Source: Acidipila sp. EB88 (GTDB lineage: Bacteria > Acidobacteriota > Terriglobia > Terriglobales > Acidobacteriaceae). From it: a stretch of DNA of 64,000 nucleotides. The position numbers and the translations under genes are program-made. The notes below the pieces were generated by a model that was not told where the DNA came from, ran no database searches, and worked only from the letters and a program-made list of their open reading frames with translations. Positions 62,199 to 64,000 of this stretch are shown here, one piece after another (position 1 is the first letter of the stretch; each line of letters opens with the position of its first letter). The DNA lies in assembly GCF_003858395.1 (NCBI RefSeq), contig NZ_QWEV01000005.1, positions 806,001-870,000 of the forward strand, read 5' to 3'.

Positions 62199-63128
62199 TC
62201 AGTACGTGAGATTGGGCAAGTGTACCAGTCTCCAAGCCTTTGGCGACATCCCCTCCTTTAGCCGAAAGGCGCGAGAGAAATGCGAGTGGTTATAGAAGCC
62301 GACTTGAGCCGCAACCTCTGCGACCGGCAAAGCACCGGATTGTAGGAGTTCTTTTGCGCGTCGTATCCGTTGATCCAGCAGGTAACGATAAGGCGTAAGG
62401 CCTGTAGCTCCCTTAAAGAGGCGGGCGAAGTGAAATGGGCTGAGACCAGTGATGGCGGCGATCTCTGACAGGTGCAGATCCTTGTGGAGATTCTCCGTCA
62501 TGAGTTCGAGACTAGCTTTCACCGCTCGCATTTGTAGTCCGCCACGTAAGAGTGGAAGCTGCGTCGGAGAAGTCGTGTAACGCCGGAGCAGGAGAGTGCT
62601 CAAGGATAATCCGAGCAGTTCAGCATAAAGTGTGCCCAGCGGCCATTCTCCGATGGCCTCTCGCCCTATCTCGGCCAAGAGCTGCCGCAACAATTCATCT
62701 CTGAGATGCCAGTGTGTCTGGTATGTGGGTGCGAGATTAGCGTGGAGTGAATGTGCCACGTCTTCGACTAAGTGGGCGTCGAGTGAGATAACGTACCGAT
62801 CCGAAGCGCCCTCCCAGCGTAACCGATCCCGGGTCCCCGGCGGCAGCAGTATAAGTGCTCCCGCCTTTGGGGCCTCTACCTTGTTTCTCCCCCTCCACCA
62901 CCATTCCAGGTCGGGAGAACCGGAGAGCTGCAGGTGAAAGCAGAGATCGGCGTGCTCGTGCTCAGGGATCTCCACAGTTCGCAAACGGTGTCTCTCACTC
63001 ATGAGGTTAGGCGAAAGTGATGCTGCAGCATCAACCGCGGTCACTGGCGCATAGAGCGGAACGATCGCATCACCACGTCGAACTGATATCCGAGATGTTC
63101 TGCCAAACGTCACCCCTACATCATGCAC
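62199..63128 (-). CDS. AraC family transcriptional regulator with cupin-type sensor
   Basis: The N-terminal half (about residues 40-150) is a cupin-like sensor: ERHRLRTVEIPEHEHADLCF and LEWWWRGRNKVEAPKAGALI. The last 100 residues hold two helix-turn-helix units: LHLSEIAAITGLSPFHFARL with FKGATGLTPYRYLLDQRIRR, and LPVAEVAAQVGFYNHSHFSR with FRLKEGMSPKAW. Such regulators sense small molecules and activate nearby genes. It diverges from cyanase with 237 bases between and is the best candidate to control cynS. It ends beside the low-coding stretch. Confidence 0.93.
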   Translation of the reverse strand: MHDVGVTFGRTSRISVRRGDAIVPLYAPVTAVDAAASLSPNLMSERHRLRTVEIPEHEHADLCFHLQLSGSPDLEWWWRGRNKVEAPKAGALILLPPGTRDRLRWEGASDRYVISLDAHLVEDVAHSLHANLAPTYQTHWHLRDELLRQLLAEIGREAIGEWPLGTLYAELLGLSLSTLLLRRYTTSPTQLPLLRGGLQMRAVKASLELMTENLHKDLHLSEIAAITGLSPFHFARLFKGATGLTPYRYLLDQRIRRAKELLQSGALPVAEVAAQVGFYNHSHFSRAFRLKEGMSPKAWRLVHLPNLTY

Positions 63129-63367
63129 GATGTTGTAGCAAGAAGTGCATAGTGCCCTGTTTCCTTGGCGATATATTTTGACAAGTCGTCAGGTACTCTA
63201 CGCCGAGGCAAAGGACGGGAGCAGGCGGTGACGGTATCAATTCCGGGTCGCCTGACGTCTCCCCCCGCACCACCTGGAAGTTTTCGAAGGTAGGCCAGTA
63301 CACCTAAGACAGCGATTGCAAGCCTAAGTGTTCAGTTCCTAGATCTTTCACACAGAAAAGAGACGTG

Positions 63368-63838
63368 ATGCTGCAAATACAAGCGACAAAGGATGCTCGG
63401 CTTCGCTTAGCCGAGCAGATTATCGAGACAAAGCACGAGAACAGTGTCTCATTTCAGGATTTGGCTGACGAAGCAAAGCTTAGTCTCGTCTTTACAACAG
63501 CCGCACTGCTTGGGCAACACCCCCTACCTGCGGACGCTGCGCAAGCGGTAGGAAAGAGGCTTGACCTCACTGATAAAGATGTGAGATTGCTGCAGACTAT
63601 CCCGGTACGAGGAAGTTTATCCGATGATCTGCTTACTGATCCCACCATCTACCGCTTTAACGAGATCGTGCAGGTCTACGGAACTACTCTAAAGGCGCTT
63701 GTTCATGAGCTCTTCGGAGACGGCATCATCAGTGCAATCAATTTCCGTCTAGACATCAAGAGGGTGGAAGACCCTCAAGGCGGCGCACGCGCGGTGATCA
63801 CGCTAGACGGGAAGTTCCTGCCAACTCAACCTTATTAG
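63368..63838 (+). CDS. cynS: Cyanate hydratase (cyanase)
   Basis: The enzyme turns cyanate plus bicarbonate into ammonia and CO2 (via carbamate), which detoxifies cyanate and supplies nitrogen. From ATG at 63368 the protein has 156 residues, exactly as in Escherichia coli, and the three catalytic residues Arg96, Glu99 and Ser122 are all in place ([30 protein letters not shown]). A helix-turn-helix-like N-domain is seen at residues 1-80. GTG at 63365 is an alternative start. A carbonic anhydrase or cyanate transporter is not found in the window. A DUF1348 gene follows 24 bases later. Confidence 0.96.
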   Translation: MLQIQATKDARLRLAEQIIETKHENSVSFQDLADEAKLSLVFTTAALLGQHPLPADAAQAVGKRLDLTDKDVRLLQTIPVRGSLSDDLLTDPTIYRFNEIVQVYGTTLKALVHELFGDGIISAINFRLDIKRVEDPQGGARAVITLDGKFLPTQPY

Positions 63839-63862
63839 AACGACAAGAGAGAAGGAGAAACA

Positions 63863-64000
63863 ATGAGCACACCAACGCAAGCGATAGTACCTCCCTTCAC
63901 CACAGATACTGCCATACTCAAAGTCCGCAAGGCTGAGGATGCATGGAACACTCGCAACCCGGAGCAGGTCTCGCTAGCCTATACCCCTGATAGTGTCTGG
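63863..64000 (+). CDS. DUF1348 (SnoaL/NTF2-fold) protein, 3' end outside the window
   Basis: ATG at 63863 follows GAAGGAGAAAC. The visible 46 residues ([20 protein letters not shown], then [20 protein letters not shown]) match the start of DUF1348, in which K-x-x-x-A-E-D-A-W-N-x-R-D-P is the standard first helix. The family has a cone-like NTF2 fold and an unknown job. It is 24 bases after cynS and probably co-transcribed. The gene runs off the right edge. Confidence 0.85.
   Translation, partial: MSTPTQAIVPPFTTDTAILKVRKAEDAWNTRNPEQVSLAYTPDSVW

Overview
The window is a piece of a GC-rich Gram-negative chromosome, and the gene content points to an acidobacterium of the Acidobacteriaceae (Terriglobus, Granulicella or Edaphobacter type). 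The signs are a KDO pathway gene (kdsA), many small secreted Acidobacteria-style hypotheticals, a DUF2934 protein and soil-type carbohydrate, oxalate and acid-stress genes. No rRNA, tRNA, CRISPR array or intact insertion sequence was recognised.

Left part (1-20.5 kb) is core-like and densely packed: a partial SGNH hydrolase, two hypotheticals, pyrG (CTP synthase, with a one-base frameshift), small secreted proteins, kdsA, an OmpA-domain protein, a DnaC-like ATPase, rpmE, dusB, a PD-(D/E)XK-like protein, a YfiT/DinB protein, a tiny His-rich secreted peptide, the tldD-tldE pair, an HSL-type esterase and a cut-down UvrC-like protein.

Middle part (20.5-36 kb) is accessory. A divergent SDR/TetR pair is followed by a MarR-led cluster (MarR, QorB-like reductase, alpha/beta hydrolase, SDR) that shares a CGTTGT operator-like motif. 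Next comes a sugar block: a thuA-thuA-ROK operon with four-base overlaps, a YVTN propeller, a GH9 endoglucanase whose signal peptide can only start at ATT, and an NagX/HGSNAT-like membrane protein. A methyltransferase and a VOC protein follow.

The region 36-52 kb reads as a stress and acid-tolerance block: DUF2934 protein, a divergent NRAMP-type transporter, a LOV (blue-light) histidine kinase next to a Crp/Fnr regulator, DUF1275 and nitroreductase, bicupin oxalate decarboxylase (Mn enzyme), a P3A-type proton ATPase, peroxiredoxin, DsbA-like protein, alcohol dehydrogenase and phosphoketolase.

The right part (52-64 kb) holds a second MarR-controlled redox and sugar cluster (SnoaL, SDR, quinone reductase, inositol monophosphatase, FucU), a decayed LysE-type exporter, a DUF1643 gene that seems to have lost its stop, a GH43-like propeller protein, an AraC regulator and cyanase with a DUF1348 gene running off the end. 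Long low-coding stretches at 58.0-59.0 and 61.2-62.2 kb fit a variable region.
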